This document shows positions 29,581 to 41,384 of a stretch of 64,000 nt of DNA, one piece after another; position 1 is the first letter of the stretch; each line of letters begins with the position of its first letter. A program made the position numbers and the translations under genes. The stretch comes from Unio delphinus (taxonomy: Eukaryota > Mollusca > Bivalvia > Unionida > Unionidae): the NCBI GenBank assembly GCA_029339505.1, contig JAQISU010000081.1, positions 17,460,001 through 17,524,000 of the forward strand, in the 5' to 3' direction. The notes beneath the pieces were generated by a model. The model saw only the letters and a list, made by a program, of their open reading frames with translations. It made no database searches and was not told the origin of the DNA.

Positions 29581-30344
29581 CCTGCAGATAATCAGTGTAC
29601 ATTTTTAACATGTATAGAATTATCATACACTCACAAAGAGCACTTTCAGACAGTAAAATGTACACAAATATCACTTAAATTGTACTTGTATATAAAGATC
29701 ATCGGGTTTATAAGACTTGAACATGGCGGATAGCGACAAGGGATTGGGCCACTATAACGACAATGGAAATCCCAGTCAAACTAGCGACAATGGGAATTTA
29801 ACATGACAAAAACCTCTTGGGCTGTTTAGAGACAAGGGAAAGTTAGAATGGGGAGTATTGGACCTGTATATCCTAAAACAAATTGGGACTGTATAGCCTT
29901 AAAAAAGATTGGGACTGTATAGCCTCAAACAAATAATGGGTTTGTAAAGGGACAATAGGAATGATGAAGTCACAGCACTGGACATTGGCAACAATGTCTG
30001 CCAGTCGTTATATAAGCAAAAGAGTTAGTGGATATTGTCACACTACTCCACATTCACACACACACACAAAAAAACACATTGAGCAAGGACATCCGGGTTT
30101 TTTAATAAAGAAAAAAAACCAAACATATAAACACATACAAACGCACGCGCGCAAACAAACAAAATATAAACACCCAAAAAATACACATACATACAAACGA
30201 ATGTGTGCATATAAAACACGTGCATAATCTTTTCTGCTAACGGATAAGCTTTTTGTTAAGGGGAAAAACAAACAAACATATACATATACACGCACAAACG
30301 TACACGCGCACGCATGAAAAGCACATACAATCACTAATTTGTTT

Positions 30345-30750
30345 TAAACAAATGTCTTGTGTCCACTTAGAATGTAAAAGAAGGAGATGAAATCTCTCAA
30401 AAAAATATTCCTTATACAACAAAAATATTATTTAACACGAGACTATTCTATCCAATATAACATACTCACTATCCAAAATGCCTTGTGTTCGCTTAGGATT
30501 TAAGCGAAGGAGATGAAATCTGACAGAATATCTATCCACTGCAATACAAACGAACTATCAATTACACCCAATATACCATTCCTGTTATCATACTCATTAT
30601 CCAAACGCCACGTGTTAGCTTAAAATGTAAGAGAAGGAGATACAATCTCACAAAATAGAATATCACTTACACCGCAAAAATTATTATCCATCACACCACT
30701 ATTCTGTCCAACATTGCATACTCATTATCCAAAATGCCTTGTGTTATGCC
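30345..30750. repeat. ~128-bp tandem satellite, about 3.1 copies
   Basis: The marker 'gccttgtgttcgcttagg' / 'gtcttgtgtccacttagaat' starts at about 30352, 30480, 30607 and 30737. Within each unit are 'gaaggagatgaaatct', a run ending 'tccaatataacat' or similar, and 'catactcattatccaaa'. Copies are roughly 75-80% alike by eye. The 'cgcttaggatttaagcg' start can form a small hairpin. Confidence 0.85.
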
Positions 30751-30830
30751 TTTCATGATGAATAATATTTTTGTGCTCTAATATGGATAGTCTTTTTTGT
30801 GAGCTTTCATTTCCTTCGTTAACAGAGATT

Positions 30831-30945
30831 GTGTCTATGTTAAATTCCCATTGTCCGCAAACAGCCCCAGAGGTTTTGTCCATGTTAAATTCCCACTGTC
30901 CGTAAACAGCCCCAGAGGTTTTGTCTATGTTATTTTCCCATCCTC
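30831..30945. repeat. 45-bp tandem repeat, 2.5 copies
   Basis: 'tgtctatgttaaattcccat' at 30831, 'tgtccatgttaaattcccac' at 30876 and 'tgtctatgttattttcccat' at 30921 give a 45-bp period; the units also share 'aaacagccccagaggttt'. Confidence 0.9.
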
Positions 30946-31380
30946 GCTATTGTGGCCCACGCAATTATTGACTGGGATTTCCAAGGACCAAATGCTTATA
31001 AATACCACTTTCAGATACCAAAATTAATGTGTTTTTACTTGTACAGAATACTACACAATCAAAACTGGCCACTTACAAAAATCAGTGCATTTTTACTTGT
31101 GCATAACGATCACTTATATTCATCAAGATCGCGTTCAAAAGATCTCATTTATAATTTGAAAAAATTACAAATAAGCACAATGCATTTTCACCAGTATACA
31201 AATATCACATGTTTCATAACATTACTTTCAGAAGATTTAATTTATTTATATGAAAATCTGCGCATTTTAACATCATATTAAGACTGTTTACTCATAAAGA
31301 CCATTCTCAGATGGTTCTTTTATTCAAAACTCATAATCTGCATATAAATATCACATGCTTGTAAAGACAACATTTTAATC

Positions 31381-31855
31381 GATCACTGGGAATCACACAT
31401 GGTACTTATTTTTGTATCCCGTTTAAGTCCCGTCACGTCTTGACGTCACTCAAACTATGTACCAAGAATTTTGTTAACAACACCCCACGGTGAATAGTTG
31501 ATGAAACGACCATCTTCGTCTTTGCATCAAAATTGTAACACGGATAAGTGCGTCATTCCAGAATAACGATTGAGATTTTTACCGAGTCAATAATGGTTCA
31601 ACGTAATCAACGGGGAATGCAACCAAGGTGGATTAGTCTGTAAACTCCACTTCATGGTTGAAGAAACAACCCATGAGTTGTTTCATGCCATGCTGTACAT
31701 TCTTTAATTAAAGGTTTTCACGTGCGAATTCCTTGAATCGAATTAGTATTGGTACATCGCCATGGTGATCCAATTGTCGATTTCATATGTTTTTTTTTTT
31801 GTTTATTTATTTTGTTTATTTTGAAATACTTTTTCTTAAGTGTCATCATGATATG
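31381..31855. other. Unassigned sequence
   Basis: Nothing recognised. Confidence 0.35.
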
Positions 31856-32094
31856 AACGAACGCTTAGGGGTCTTGTTCTGGTGACATATGTAAATACCA
31901 CAATCACTAATTTTTATCAGCCAATCAGGTGAAGTCTTATATCTTTGGGTTTGAGAGACTGAGCAGTATGGCTGAAAAACATCGATGTGACGAACGGTTT
32001 GATTCACTTTCAGACTTCTGAAAACTATATTTCCATTGGCCAATTCAAGTGTGACCAGAATAGCAAGACCCCTTAGCGGTCGCTGTCAGATCTT
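31856..32094. mobile_element. Short terminal-inverted-repeat element (MITE-like), copy 1
   Basis: The left end 'cgaacgcttaggggtcttg' + 'ttctggtgac' and the right end, reverse complemented, 'cgaccgctaaggggtcttgc' + 'tattctggtcac', form terminal inverted repeats of ~27 bp. About 240 bp, noncoding. The interior shares 'aatttttatcagccaatcag', 'gagactgagcagta' and 'cagacttctgaaaac' with 41385-41613. The superfamily cannot be assigned from the ends. Confidence 0.75.
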
Positions 32095-32472
32095 CATGTA
32101 TAACAGCGACCACCAATCCTGCTTGACAAATCTACCATGAAGCCTACCATACATAATAACCGTTATCTATTCATTATTTCCACATAATAATCAGCTATTT
32201 AACATTGCAATAAAAACAAGAATTTAATTGTATTTATGTAGTTTTAATTCAGATGGGTTTGTTTCCCGCGTTTGTTAATAACAATGGCATAAAGGAACAT
32301 CCTTGGCATTATCCGTCAAGTCGAGAGAGAAGCCTCTGATGTATGTCGTCGCCATTAAGAACTATTTTTTGAATCACTTTCGTTCATACGGAAACATGGT
32401 AAACAGATCACAACTATTTTATATAGTGTCCACAATGTTTCTTAGCAATGAATTTCTAATGTCTCCAAAGCA

Positions 32473-32532
32473 CAATAAATCATATATTAATCTAAAATAC
32501 CTTCAAAGATGACCTCAAGGCAAAGGTTTTGA
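32473..32532. repeat. 60-bp direct repeat, left flank of nested LINE
   Basis: It begins 'caataaatcatatattaat' and ends 'ggcaaaggttttga'. It matches 36254-36313 at 56 of 60 positions and lies directly against the LINE's 3' simple-repeat tail, so it reads as one half of an unusually long target site duplication. Confidence 0.85.
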
Positions 32533-32559
32533 ATAATAATAATAATAATAATAATAATT

Positions 32560-32588
<29 letters not shown>
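32533..32588. repeat. (AAT)n tail of LINE
   Basis: About 18 copies of AAT with one interruption. It is the 3' tail of the minus-strand LINE and touches the 60-bp flanking repeat. Confidence 0.9.
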
Positions 32589-32591
<3 letters not shown>

Positions 32592-33401
32592 GACTTGTAT
32601 AGCGCATAATCTTTAGAAGCTCTAAGCGCTTTACAACATATATAATGATATGAATACAAAAAACAAAAAAAATCACCATGAAGTTTGAAAACTAATAATG
32701 CTGAAATAATTGAAGGTAGGAAACATTTATAGGTCTTTAAGTTTGGTCTTGCAGTCGAAAGAGGTGAGTTTTAAGAGCACTCTTGAAAGGGATCACTGTG
32801 TATTTGTGTCTAATTTCAAAGGGTAATTCATTCCACGTTGCTGGACCCTGGTATGCCAAGAAATGTTGTCCATATGACAACGTTTTCCTTGTGGGAATAA
32901 TGAGTATACGATTGTCAGAAGAGGAGCGTAAGTATCTTGCTGCTGTATGCACATGGGTTGTGCCGGATAGGTATGTTTGACTGGAGTTCGTCAGTTAAAC
33001 GTAGCATAGAAAGCAAATTTTGTGTTTGATGCTGGATCGAATGGATAGCCAGTCTAGGGTACATAGCAGTGGAGAGGTGTGCTCTGTTCGTGGTAATCTA
33101 AAGATGATTCGAGCAGCTGTGTTTTGAACTTTTTAAAGTTTCTAGAGTATATATTGAGACGAAACAGACAGAACTGAGTAACAATAGTCCAGTTTGAAAG
33201 TACCAATAAACACACAAGTGTTTTAGAGGCATCAACTGAAAGATATTTGCGAATGTAGCCGATACGTCTCAGCTCAAGATATGCAGCCTTGCATATGTTC
33301 ATTGCATGCTGGTACAATGTGAGAGTAATGTCTAGAGTAACACCTTGGTTTCGTACTGACTGTGAATTTAATGTTGGTGTTGCTGATATGTATTGTTTGA
33401 G

Positions 33402-33441
<40 letters not shown>

Positions 33442-34808
33442 GTCTCTTGACTTAGTGTGGTCGTTGAGGCACTATGCTGCTGAACATCTGACCAGTTCCC
33501 TCCACTTGACTCGATCATGTGCCAATGCCTGTGTCTCTGCAAAACTTTTCCGGGTCCATTCTGTGATATTGTCACTCCACTTTTTTTCTCTGTCTACCTC
33601 TCCTTCTACCACCTTGGACACTACCCTACAGTACTGTCGTGGATAGACTGTTGGCTCTAGTGACATGGTATGACCATTTGAGCTTTCTCTTTTTGACAAT
33701 GGTGAGGAGGTCTTCATAATGGCCTACTTTGTGCCTGATGGTGTTGCGCACTTCTTCATTTGTGATGTGGTCCATGTAAAAGACGCCAAGGATGGTTCTG
33801 TAGCATCTCATTTCAAGTGCCTGAATTCTTCGTTGTAATTCTGCTGTCAGGGTCCAGGCCTCACATGAATACAGAAAGATTGAGATCACTAGTGCTCTCA
33901 ATAGTCTGATTTTAGTTTCAGACAGATGTTTTTGTCTCTCCAGATGGGTCTTAGCTTTGACATACCTGCCGTTGTTTGTACTGTTCGTGACAAAATTTCT
34001 GCTCTTGATCTCTCGTCCGTGATTATGGAACCAAGCTATTTGAAATGGCCCACTGTTTCTAGTTCCTGTCCTCTGTCTTTAATCTTGGTTGAGATTTGTT
34101 TGCCATTTTTTTGTCATCAGTTTTGTCTTCTCGGCACTTATCTCTATGTCAAATCTGGAAGATGTTTTATCCAGGTTCTTCACTAAGGTCGCAAGCTCAT
34201 CTTCACTGTCTGCCAGCCCATCAATGTCGTCTGCAAAGCGGAGGTTGGTGATGTTACGCCCTCCAATGCTGACTGTCCCACAGTGGTTTTCCAGGGCTTC
34301 GCTCATGATGCGCTCTAAGTAGATGTTGAAAAGCGTGGATGACAGGAGACAGCCTTGCCGTACTCCCACTGTAGTCTTGAACCAGTCCCCCACAAAACCT
34401 TGAGTAATTACTGCACTGGTAGCCTTAGCGTACAGCTGCTTGATGGTGCTGATCAACGTTTGACCCATGTTATACTTCTTAATTGTGGCCCACAATGCCT
34501 CATGCCACACTCTATCAAAAACCTTTTTGAAATCTATGAACACTTGATAGAATTCTTGTTGATGTTGTGAGTACTTTTCACACAGAACCCTAAGATTGAA
34601 AATTTGTTCTGTTGTGCTTCTTCCACTACGGAACCCTGCCTGTTCTTCAGCGATTATTTATTCTGCTTGTGGGTTCAGTCTGTTCAAGATGATATTCAGC
34701 ATCACCTTACTAGCATGGCTGATCAAACTGATAGTTCTGTAATTTTGGCAGCCTGGAGATTGCCTTTTTTGTGGAGTGTTATAATTAGTGACCATGAAGT
34801 TTGAAAAC
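33402..34808 (-). mobile_element. 5'-truncated RTE-type LINE nested in the CR1/L2-like LINE
   Basis: The minus strand encodes a reverse transcriptase in broken frames: 'EEQAGFRSGRSTTEQIF', motif A 'FIDFKKVFDRVW', 'VGVRQGCLLSSTLFNIY' (motif B), motif C 'LRFADDIDGLA', then 'EISAEKTKLM' and the C-terminal part 'SIFLYSCEAWTLTAELQRRI', 'MRCYRTILG' and 'KKRKLKW'. Sequence style and the trinucleotide (TGA)n tail at 33402-33441 fit the RTE clade. No endonuclease remains. The perfect 8-bp target duplication 'tgtttgag' lies at 33394-33401 and 34809-34816 (both in the host LINE). Several frameshifts make it inactive. Confidence 0.88.
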
Positions 34809-36253
34809 TGTTTGAGGTAAAGGATGTAAATGAGAAAGTCTTTGTGTTGTGATTAGAATGGCCTCAGTTACAGCATCATTCATCTGCAGTTTGATTCATG
34901 TCTTCCTTGATTTCACATCAGATATGCACTTATTGGATGGTAGCTTCAACTTCAGTTGGATGGCTAGACTTGAATATTTGGGTGTCATCAGCATACAATA
35001 TGTGAAACACTGAGTGATGATCTATGACATATGAGAGCGACTGAGTGTAATGCAGCGAACAGGTCCAAGAACAGACCCTGTGGAAAACCACAACACAAAT
35101 CAACTGGGCTGGAGTGTATTCCTTTTGCAGATACAATTTGTGTCCTGTTGACGAAGTAAGACTTGAACCACAGTAAGGATGTATTATGAATGCCAAATAC
35201 ATGCTGAAGACGGTGAAGTAATATAAAATGGTGTATTGTGTCAAATGCTGAAGACAAACTAAGGAGGGTGAGGATTGTAATCTCTCTGCTATCCAAAGCA
35301 TAGAGAATGTCATTAAAATCTTTCAGAAGAGTAGTTTCCTTTCGGTGGCAAGGGCGCTATGTAGACTGTACATTGCTAAAAAGACTGTTTGAAGAATAAC
35401 TTGGTCTAAGATTTTTTTTAATGAACAGGAGATTAGAAATTGGATCTTTAGAGACAGGTTTAAATGCTCCTAATGGTTGTTGATGAAATTCTGTATCGTA
35501 ACTGTATGGTGACGACGAGTCAATTAAAATTGTGTTGTCAAGCGTATTTCTAATGGTTTGTGCTTTATCACGGAAGAAATTTGCAAATAGGTCCAGAAGG
35601 TTTGCTGGAGAGAAGGTAGTTGGAAGTGGTGTACATTTGTTCCTTGACATTAGTTTGTTAGTTATCTCGAAGATCGCTTGGCAGCTGGAACTCTCCATGT
35701 CTTTTAACAGTGCGAAGCTATACCACGGAGAATACTTTTAAATTGATACTCTGCTTTTGATGACCGGGGAATATTTTTTTTCAAGCAATGAACGCAGTTG
35801 TTCTGCTGTAGGAGGTAAGAAAATTGTTAGGTTTCATTGGATGTCATGCATTAGTTTGGTTCTATTTATCGTACGGAAGTTTCTCTTAGTAGCAAATAAA
35901 GGTGGGGAGCTAGGGACTGATACATCCAGATGGCATACAAAACAGAGGTGATCTGATACAGATTCGTGGGTTACAAGGGTTGATTGCAGAATATTATCAT
36001 CAGGTCTATGAAGAATCCTGTCTAAAATGTGACCAAGTTTGTGGGTGAGTTGGCTAACTGACTGTTTAAGGTTGAAAACATGAATGGAGTCAAAGAGTTT
36101 TGACTTGTATGGGTTTCCAGAACAGTTAAAGTAACAGTTGAAATCTCCAAGAATTAAGTTGACACCTATCGAATCTCCATACTCGAGAAGAACTGTAACT
36201 GCTTCAAAAAGAGAGATTCAGTCAGCTTGGATTTTTTGTGTGTGTCAAACACC

Positions 36254-36313
36254 CAATAAATCATATATTAATTTAAAACACCTTCAAATATGACATCAAG
36301 GCAAAGGTTTTGA
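36254..36313. repeat. 60-bp direct repeat, right flank of nested LINE
   Basis: Second copy of the flanking repeat at 32473-32532, at the LINE's truncated 5' end. The copies differ at four positions only, all within 'aatttaaaacaccttcaaat' and 'atgacatcaag'. Confidence 0.85.
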
Positions 36314-39300
36314 GAAGATGCACTGTCAAAAAATCACTATGGATTGTGTCACAGGTTTCACTTCCGGATCAGCATCAATGCCTCATTACTCTCTGAGCAA
36401 TCTCACTACAATACATATAAACTACACCATAAATATAATATTCTAAAGAACATACAATTACCTTTAAATCGATATGCAAATGCCAACTCTTAACTCTTGT
36501 ATCACCATCAAAATGAGATGGATAATACTACAAAAATAGACAAGGACAATATTCTTGGGTATCGAACTAGAAGTAATGATTGTGACCCTAATCCATAGGG
36601 TGGCGGAAGGATAAAAAGTCACAATTAGAATGTGTTTGGCCTTGGTTGTTGTAACATATGTAATGCACTCCTAAACTCACGCGGGTATTCCTGCAACTAC
36701 TTCTCATGTTAGTTCATGTTAGTTCATGACATGAGCAATTTTCCGATCGGAACAAAATATTTCGAGAGATATGTCCCATTATCATGCCGTCAAATGATTA
36801 TTATAAAAAAACCAACTGCATACCCATCTTAACTCAAGTGTTCAACACGAATGTTTTTGGGCTTTCTTATCCGTATTTAAATAAGAATACTGAGTAAAAA
36901 TGAGAAAAGAAGTAAAATGTCTCCCAGCGAGTGAACGATAAGCTATTTTGATAGTGAATTAAATCCATCTCGAGATGGTGCGTGTTGAGCTAGAAACATT
37001 AAGAAAAGAAAGAACCAGTTCCTATTTTTTTCTTCTTCCATTTTTGAAGATACCAAATTGATCCTAAGTACCCCAACAAGGCAAAGTAGTATATCGCCAT
37101 CATTCCCAGTACAGATCAGACAGAGAATGGGCACCTCTATAAAATGTGGAAGTATTTGGGAAATTTGTTTTTGTTGTTTGTTTTAAACGCTGACAATCCG
37201 GTTTACATAAATGTGAAACAGTCATTATTTGCACTAAACCAAAAACACCCCTCCTATATAGAGAGCGTATGTAGTACACATTTATTTTCCAATCTGAAGC
37301 TACAACTAGGAGAAGATGGTTTTAAGCGGCTTCACTCAGATATTCATAACGGGGTTTGTCAAAGCTTACAAAATACACGAAAAATTCCATTTATGCATCA
37401 AAGAATGTGACACAGGTATCTGCAGCTCCAAGAACTTAATAAGAACAGCGAAATGAGAATCTAAGCCAATGGCATGACCTTCGGAGAATTGAAGTGAATT
37501 TTAAAGGATTACCCTTTATAATTATTTACTGTGGAGACAGAACAAGATCTCTATTCGGTGAGGAAGAGTAGAAAATCTGCTTCCACAGACAAAGATTCAA
37601 ATATAGGATTGACGCGTTTCCTGGTGCACCAATCGCAAAGGAGTATCCACTTTATTACATTGATATTAAAGGTAGAGTGTACCCGGACCTGGACGATGCA
37701 GAGTGAGCTTAAGTAAGGGAGTAAGAGCAGATCAGTTGTGGACATGGACCCGAAAGCCTTTCCAAACCTCGTTTATTTTCCCGTCAAAAGGAACCTATCT
37801 GTTCATCTTCTACCACCGGGTTTGGAAATCCTACGAGGAGAGGATGAACTCCGCACATTAAAGGAGACTAGAAATGAAATTTTTTATTTTATAAATGTAA
37901 TTCTTTACAAATTCTAATTCGAATATAATATTTAAAAAAATAATATCGTGTGCGGATATTGATTATATTGCGAAGAAGATACAATGATTCCGTAAATTGC
38001 CGAGTATTTCCGAGTTTTAATGAGACGACAGATCACGTTGTCTCGTGACGTCACACTACAAACAGAAACATGGCAAGCGAGAAAGACCATTGATAACGGT
38101 TTTCATCGGAAGTAATTTTTCACACACAAAAAACAACATACCACAAATAAATCTGCGAGGATGAAATCATACGTAATTAATTTCAACATAAAGAAGCTTC
38201 CTTTCTATGATTCAATTACAGTGTATTTTACATGCATGCTACAGTTAGCGTATGACAAATCTGTAAGTATATACATGCTTCGTTAAAATAGATTACATAC
38301 TGTACTGGTCAGTGCTGAAAGAAATGTTTTAAGCACAGGCCCCGGGCTGATGATTTAAATAAACTTACTAGCCCTGACTGAAATTCCACAAACCCGAACA
38401 GTTCATATATGTTAACTTTCAAGCCGGGAGAAGAAAGAAAGAAAATAAATTCCAATTTTGGAGGTATTTCCTCCCTATATCGTAATATCTCTCTTGATTT
38501 TTCGCAGTTAACTCCCGATTATTTCAATATGTCTCTCAATTTTCATTTCTCAGAAGAAGAAAATCCATATATAATTGTTTTATCAAGTGTGCAGTCTACA
38601 GATGTCATATTCTATTTTATCACTTGTGAATATTGTAGTGAAGAAATAATTAATATCATAGGACAGTTTTTGTCTTCAGTAAATAGTTTAAGATTAAACA
38701 TTATTCACGTAAATTTCATATTGTTTAACTACTACAGAAGTACTTCTTGTAAAAAAAAAATGTCACCAATTAGTTTAAAATTCATGAATTATCACAATGA
38801 AGGCTGCGTAAGTTTCTCTGCAAACAAAATCTCCATTTCCGGCCCCCAAAAAACTCGGCCAATTAACACCTGACTTTCATCTACCATATATGTAAAGCTT
38901 CATTACCATGATAAAATTAAAAGAAGAAATAAAAAAATACGACGCAGTTTATGTGCCCCTAAAAACTAATTCAAAATAAATATTTAATTCAGTAAACAGT
39001 GTTACATATCTTAACACTTAAACTAAAGGAAATAGGGTGGGATATAAAATGTGGGAAAACAATGGCCACATACATGTACGGTAACGTTTGACTGCAGATT
39101 TGAACTCTTAAAATGAAGTCTTTGGCCTCGAAGTTACAACAAAATTCGGCATCGTTTATTTGCCAATGAATTTCTGGTGCTACACTCTCTGGCACATGGT
39201 TTCTTTGAATTATGTCAGAGGGCCAGTCCATTTCACAAGATAAGTGCAATGATAAGGAATAATTGTTAATGTGTTAAACTGTCATTATGTTTGTGTACTT

Positions 39301-39683
39301 AATTCTAACCTCTAACTATTATGCAGACCAGAATATGAAAAAAAGGTCTTGTCCTGGGGGATAATAAGGCGTATCACAGAGACTAATTGCACATTGGGGC
39401 AAATGGGCGGGTCAATAGTCGCCTCCCCAATTTCTATTGTCAGCCAGTTAATGTGAAACCTTGGTTTTTATATCGGATCTCTTTTCTTTTAATCGCTGCT
39501 ATTTAAACTGCCCAAGGGACATTTTTATATCAGTTCCAATCACTACAGATTTCCGTTTATACATTTTACGTGTAATAGGCATAGACTGATAGGTCGTTTT
39601 TTTTTAAATAATTTTTTCATATTTTTTTAAAATTACTTAAAATTGTTTTTTCTCGAAACACGACAGTTCAAGGGTTGATAATC
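36314..39683. other. Unassigned noncoding stretch
   Basis: About 3.4 kb with no recognised gene or repeat. The 154-codon frame at 38409-38873 is treated separately. The segment 37980-38130 ('ccgagtatttccgagtttta', 'ctcgtgacgtcac') has the look of a dispersed repeat, but no second copy lies in this window. Confidence 0.4.
38409..38873 (+). other. Unassigned 154-codon open frame
   Basis: This is one of the longest open frames not explained by simple repeats. The protein is Ser/Asn/Ile/Phe-rich ('SSVQSTDVIFYFITCEYC', 'KKKMSPISLKF'), which is what AT-rich DNA gives by chance. There is no signal peptide, known motif, splice context or neighbouring exon. It could be a fragment of an unknown element, but more likely it is a chance frame. 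Confidence 0.12.

Positions 39684-39714
<31 letters not shown>
39684..39714. repeat. (ATT)n microsatellite
   Basis: About ten ATT units, with no LINE 3' end recognisable beside it. Confidence 0.93.
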
Positions 39715-39715
<1 letters not shown>

Positions 39716-41384
39716 TAGCAAGCTTCCATTTGATTAAAGTCAGATCTCAATTACACATAGGACAGTGGTGACTTTATTTAGATTGTAATCTTGAAGAAGA
39801 AAAAACATTTACTCATTTCATCAGCACGATCAGGTGTCGGGCTGTCATATTTTTTTTATTAGCACTTGGCCTTCTGCCTATTTTCGTAACTCGTACATTT
39901 GACACTCTTTACCAGGATTTAAAATATACAATGGTATGTCTGGAACAGTTTCAACTTATAGTCTAGGTTTAGCATTCGTGTATCCTAGAGGTTCTGTTTT
40001 TTAGGATCCCTCTGGTAACATTCCTTTGAGAAATTAATGAGCACAGAGTGCTATATGGTGTTGCTTTGAAATCAACTCGCTTGCAATAATGTATCCATAC
40101 TTTTTTTTATGCCTTTAGCTTTCGGAAAAGAAAAAAAAATGAACTCCACAGCCTTTTCTATGTATGCTATTACACCCGTAAGCAACGCAAAACGGCATGG
40201 TACTCTATATGAAATGAACCTTGCAACTGTAGGTCTGGATGCTGGAGTCGCTAGTATGACGTCACTTTCCGAAAGTAACCGATTAGGCGCGGAAAATATG
40301 CATACGAGGTCACGGAAACTCAGCGCCTAGAAGATATGCCAATATCTCAATACTGGCAGTACGGTCGCACACGACGCTTCAGAATCATGTTTTTCTCTGC
40401 AGTGTATTTAATATTATTGTATATTTCCGCTGGTTTCTAGTCTCCTTTAACGAGAATTTTGAAAGTAGAAACAGCGCAGCAGCACCCTGATCCGAACTTT
40501 GTAATCTATGTAGGACCGTAAGAACCGGAACAATCCTTCATAGGGTAAACGTATTTTACATGTTTCGGGTGTGACCTGTGCTAGATAACCACTGCTCGGT
40601 ACCCTGTCACTTGTATCATTATCGAAGACTGATATCAAGCTCGGTGTTCGGTAACCGGTGATCTATGACCGGTCACCAGAACTCAATGGATACGCAGATC
40701 TGTGGGATATATATCTTCTCCAGAGCTGAGTTTGAAGTCCGCAAAACCCTATCGGAGTTGCTCGGCGCAAACTTTCATTTGGGCTTCGTGTACCTGGAGA
40801 ATGTTAAACCTCCCCGATGACGGTTGGAATTAGTCTCCACTAAAGGGTGTTGATTTACCCCCTCTGGGACTAAGTCTTCTCTTGTACTTATGAAATTGCT
40901 TAACGCCTTCCTTCTAGTCGGTGTAGGCGGAAGAGGCGCGGCACTCTTGCTAATAATCTTTGAGGCTATAATTTCTCAGAGAGTATTGCAGCCTCCTACC
41001 TAGAATGCACACACTTTTAACCAGGAAATGCCGTAGTTCTCCCCCTTTTTATTGGGGGGGGGGGGGGGGGGGGGGGGAAGCACTCGATTCACACAGAAGC
41101 TGTTTCCTCCTCCAAGTCGGAAACATTTGATCTCTCCGGGATTCGGAAGGAGAAAGTACTTCTTTCCTCCTTTGATACGCACGGCTAATTTTGTTGAGGT
41201 TCCTGATACCGTCGTACCATAAACAAATTGGAAATCCGTTTCATTCGTGTACATTTTGCATGCGAAATACATGGAGCTTTTACTGCATACTCTTTATGTC
41301 ATTTGAAATAACAATTTCTGAAAATAACTTTGGTAAAAAGAAATCACGATCTTGTTAAAATCCGATCTCCACTGTCCTACGTGA
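39715..41384. other. Unassigned stretch with a locally GC-richer segment
   Basis: From ~40140 to ~41280 the sequence is visibly richer in G+C and CpG than its surroundings (e.g. 'gattaggcgcggaaaatatg', 'ggcggaagaggcgcggcac'). It contains an imperfect palindrome 'ggtaaccggtgatc' / 'gaccggtcacc' at 40650-40677 and a run of 24 G at 41054-41077. Open frames at 40109-40330 and 41000-41272 (minus) have no recognisable motif. Confidence 0.4.

Larger units (their letters stand above)
29640..31380. repeat. Composite block: inverted arms around tandem satellites
   Basis: The left arm ~29745-29835 ('ggaaatcccagtcaa', 'gacaatgggaatttaacat', 'acctcttgggctgttta') reappears reverse-complemented at ~30835-30990 ('taaacagccccagaggt', 'atgttaaattcccattgtc', 'ttgactgggatttcc'). 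Between them lie a 30-bp-scale tandem ('gattgggactgtatagcct'), CA-rich sequence and a 128-bp satellite. Further right to ~31380, loosely related ~100-bp segments with 'aatatcac', 'cactttcaga' and 'gtgcattttta' recur. No transposase was found; the arms may mark a fold-back element. Confidence 0.6.
32533..36253 (-). mobile_element. 5'-truncated CR1/L2-like LINE, with an RTE LINE nested inside
   Basis: Read on the minus strand from 36253, the element opens inside the C-terminal part of an apurinic-type endonuclease ('NLILGDFNC' and, further on, 'SDHLCF'). It continues through a spacer ('NKLMSRNKCTPL', 'FANFFRDKAQTIRN') to a reverse transcriptase ('SSAFDTIHHFILLHRL', 'WFKSYFVNRTQIV', motif C 'YADDTQIF'). 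After the nested insertion come the C-terminal 'YGQHFLAYQGPATWNELP' and 'FKSALKTHLF', typical of the CR1/L2 group. The 3' end is 'gcgcttagagcttc' + 'gcgctatacaagtcctc' and an (ATT)n tail at 32533-32588. Frameshifts and stops make it dead. Without the nested element it is about 2.3 kb. Confidence 0.88.

Noticed and set aside
32737..32980. Host genes on either strand
   Set aside because: The minus frame is the C-terminal end of a LINE protein ('FKSALKTHLF'); the plus frame is its shadow.
34089..34804. Plus-strand frames over the RT region
   Set aside because: Shadows of the minus-strand reverse transcriptase of the RTE-type LINE.
41000..41272. Minus frame with a poly-Pro stretch
   Set aside because: The poly-Pro comes from the 24-G run, and the remainder matches no family I know; no splice context.
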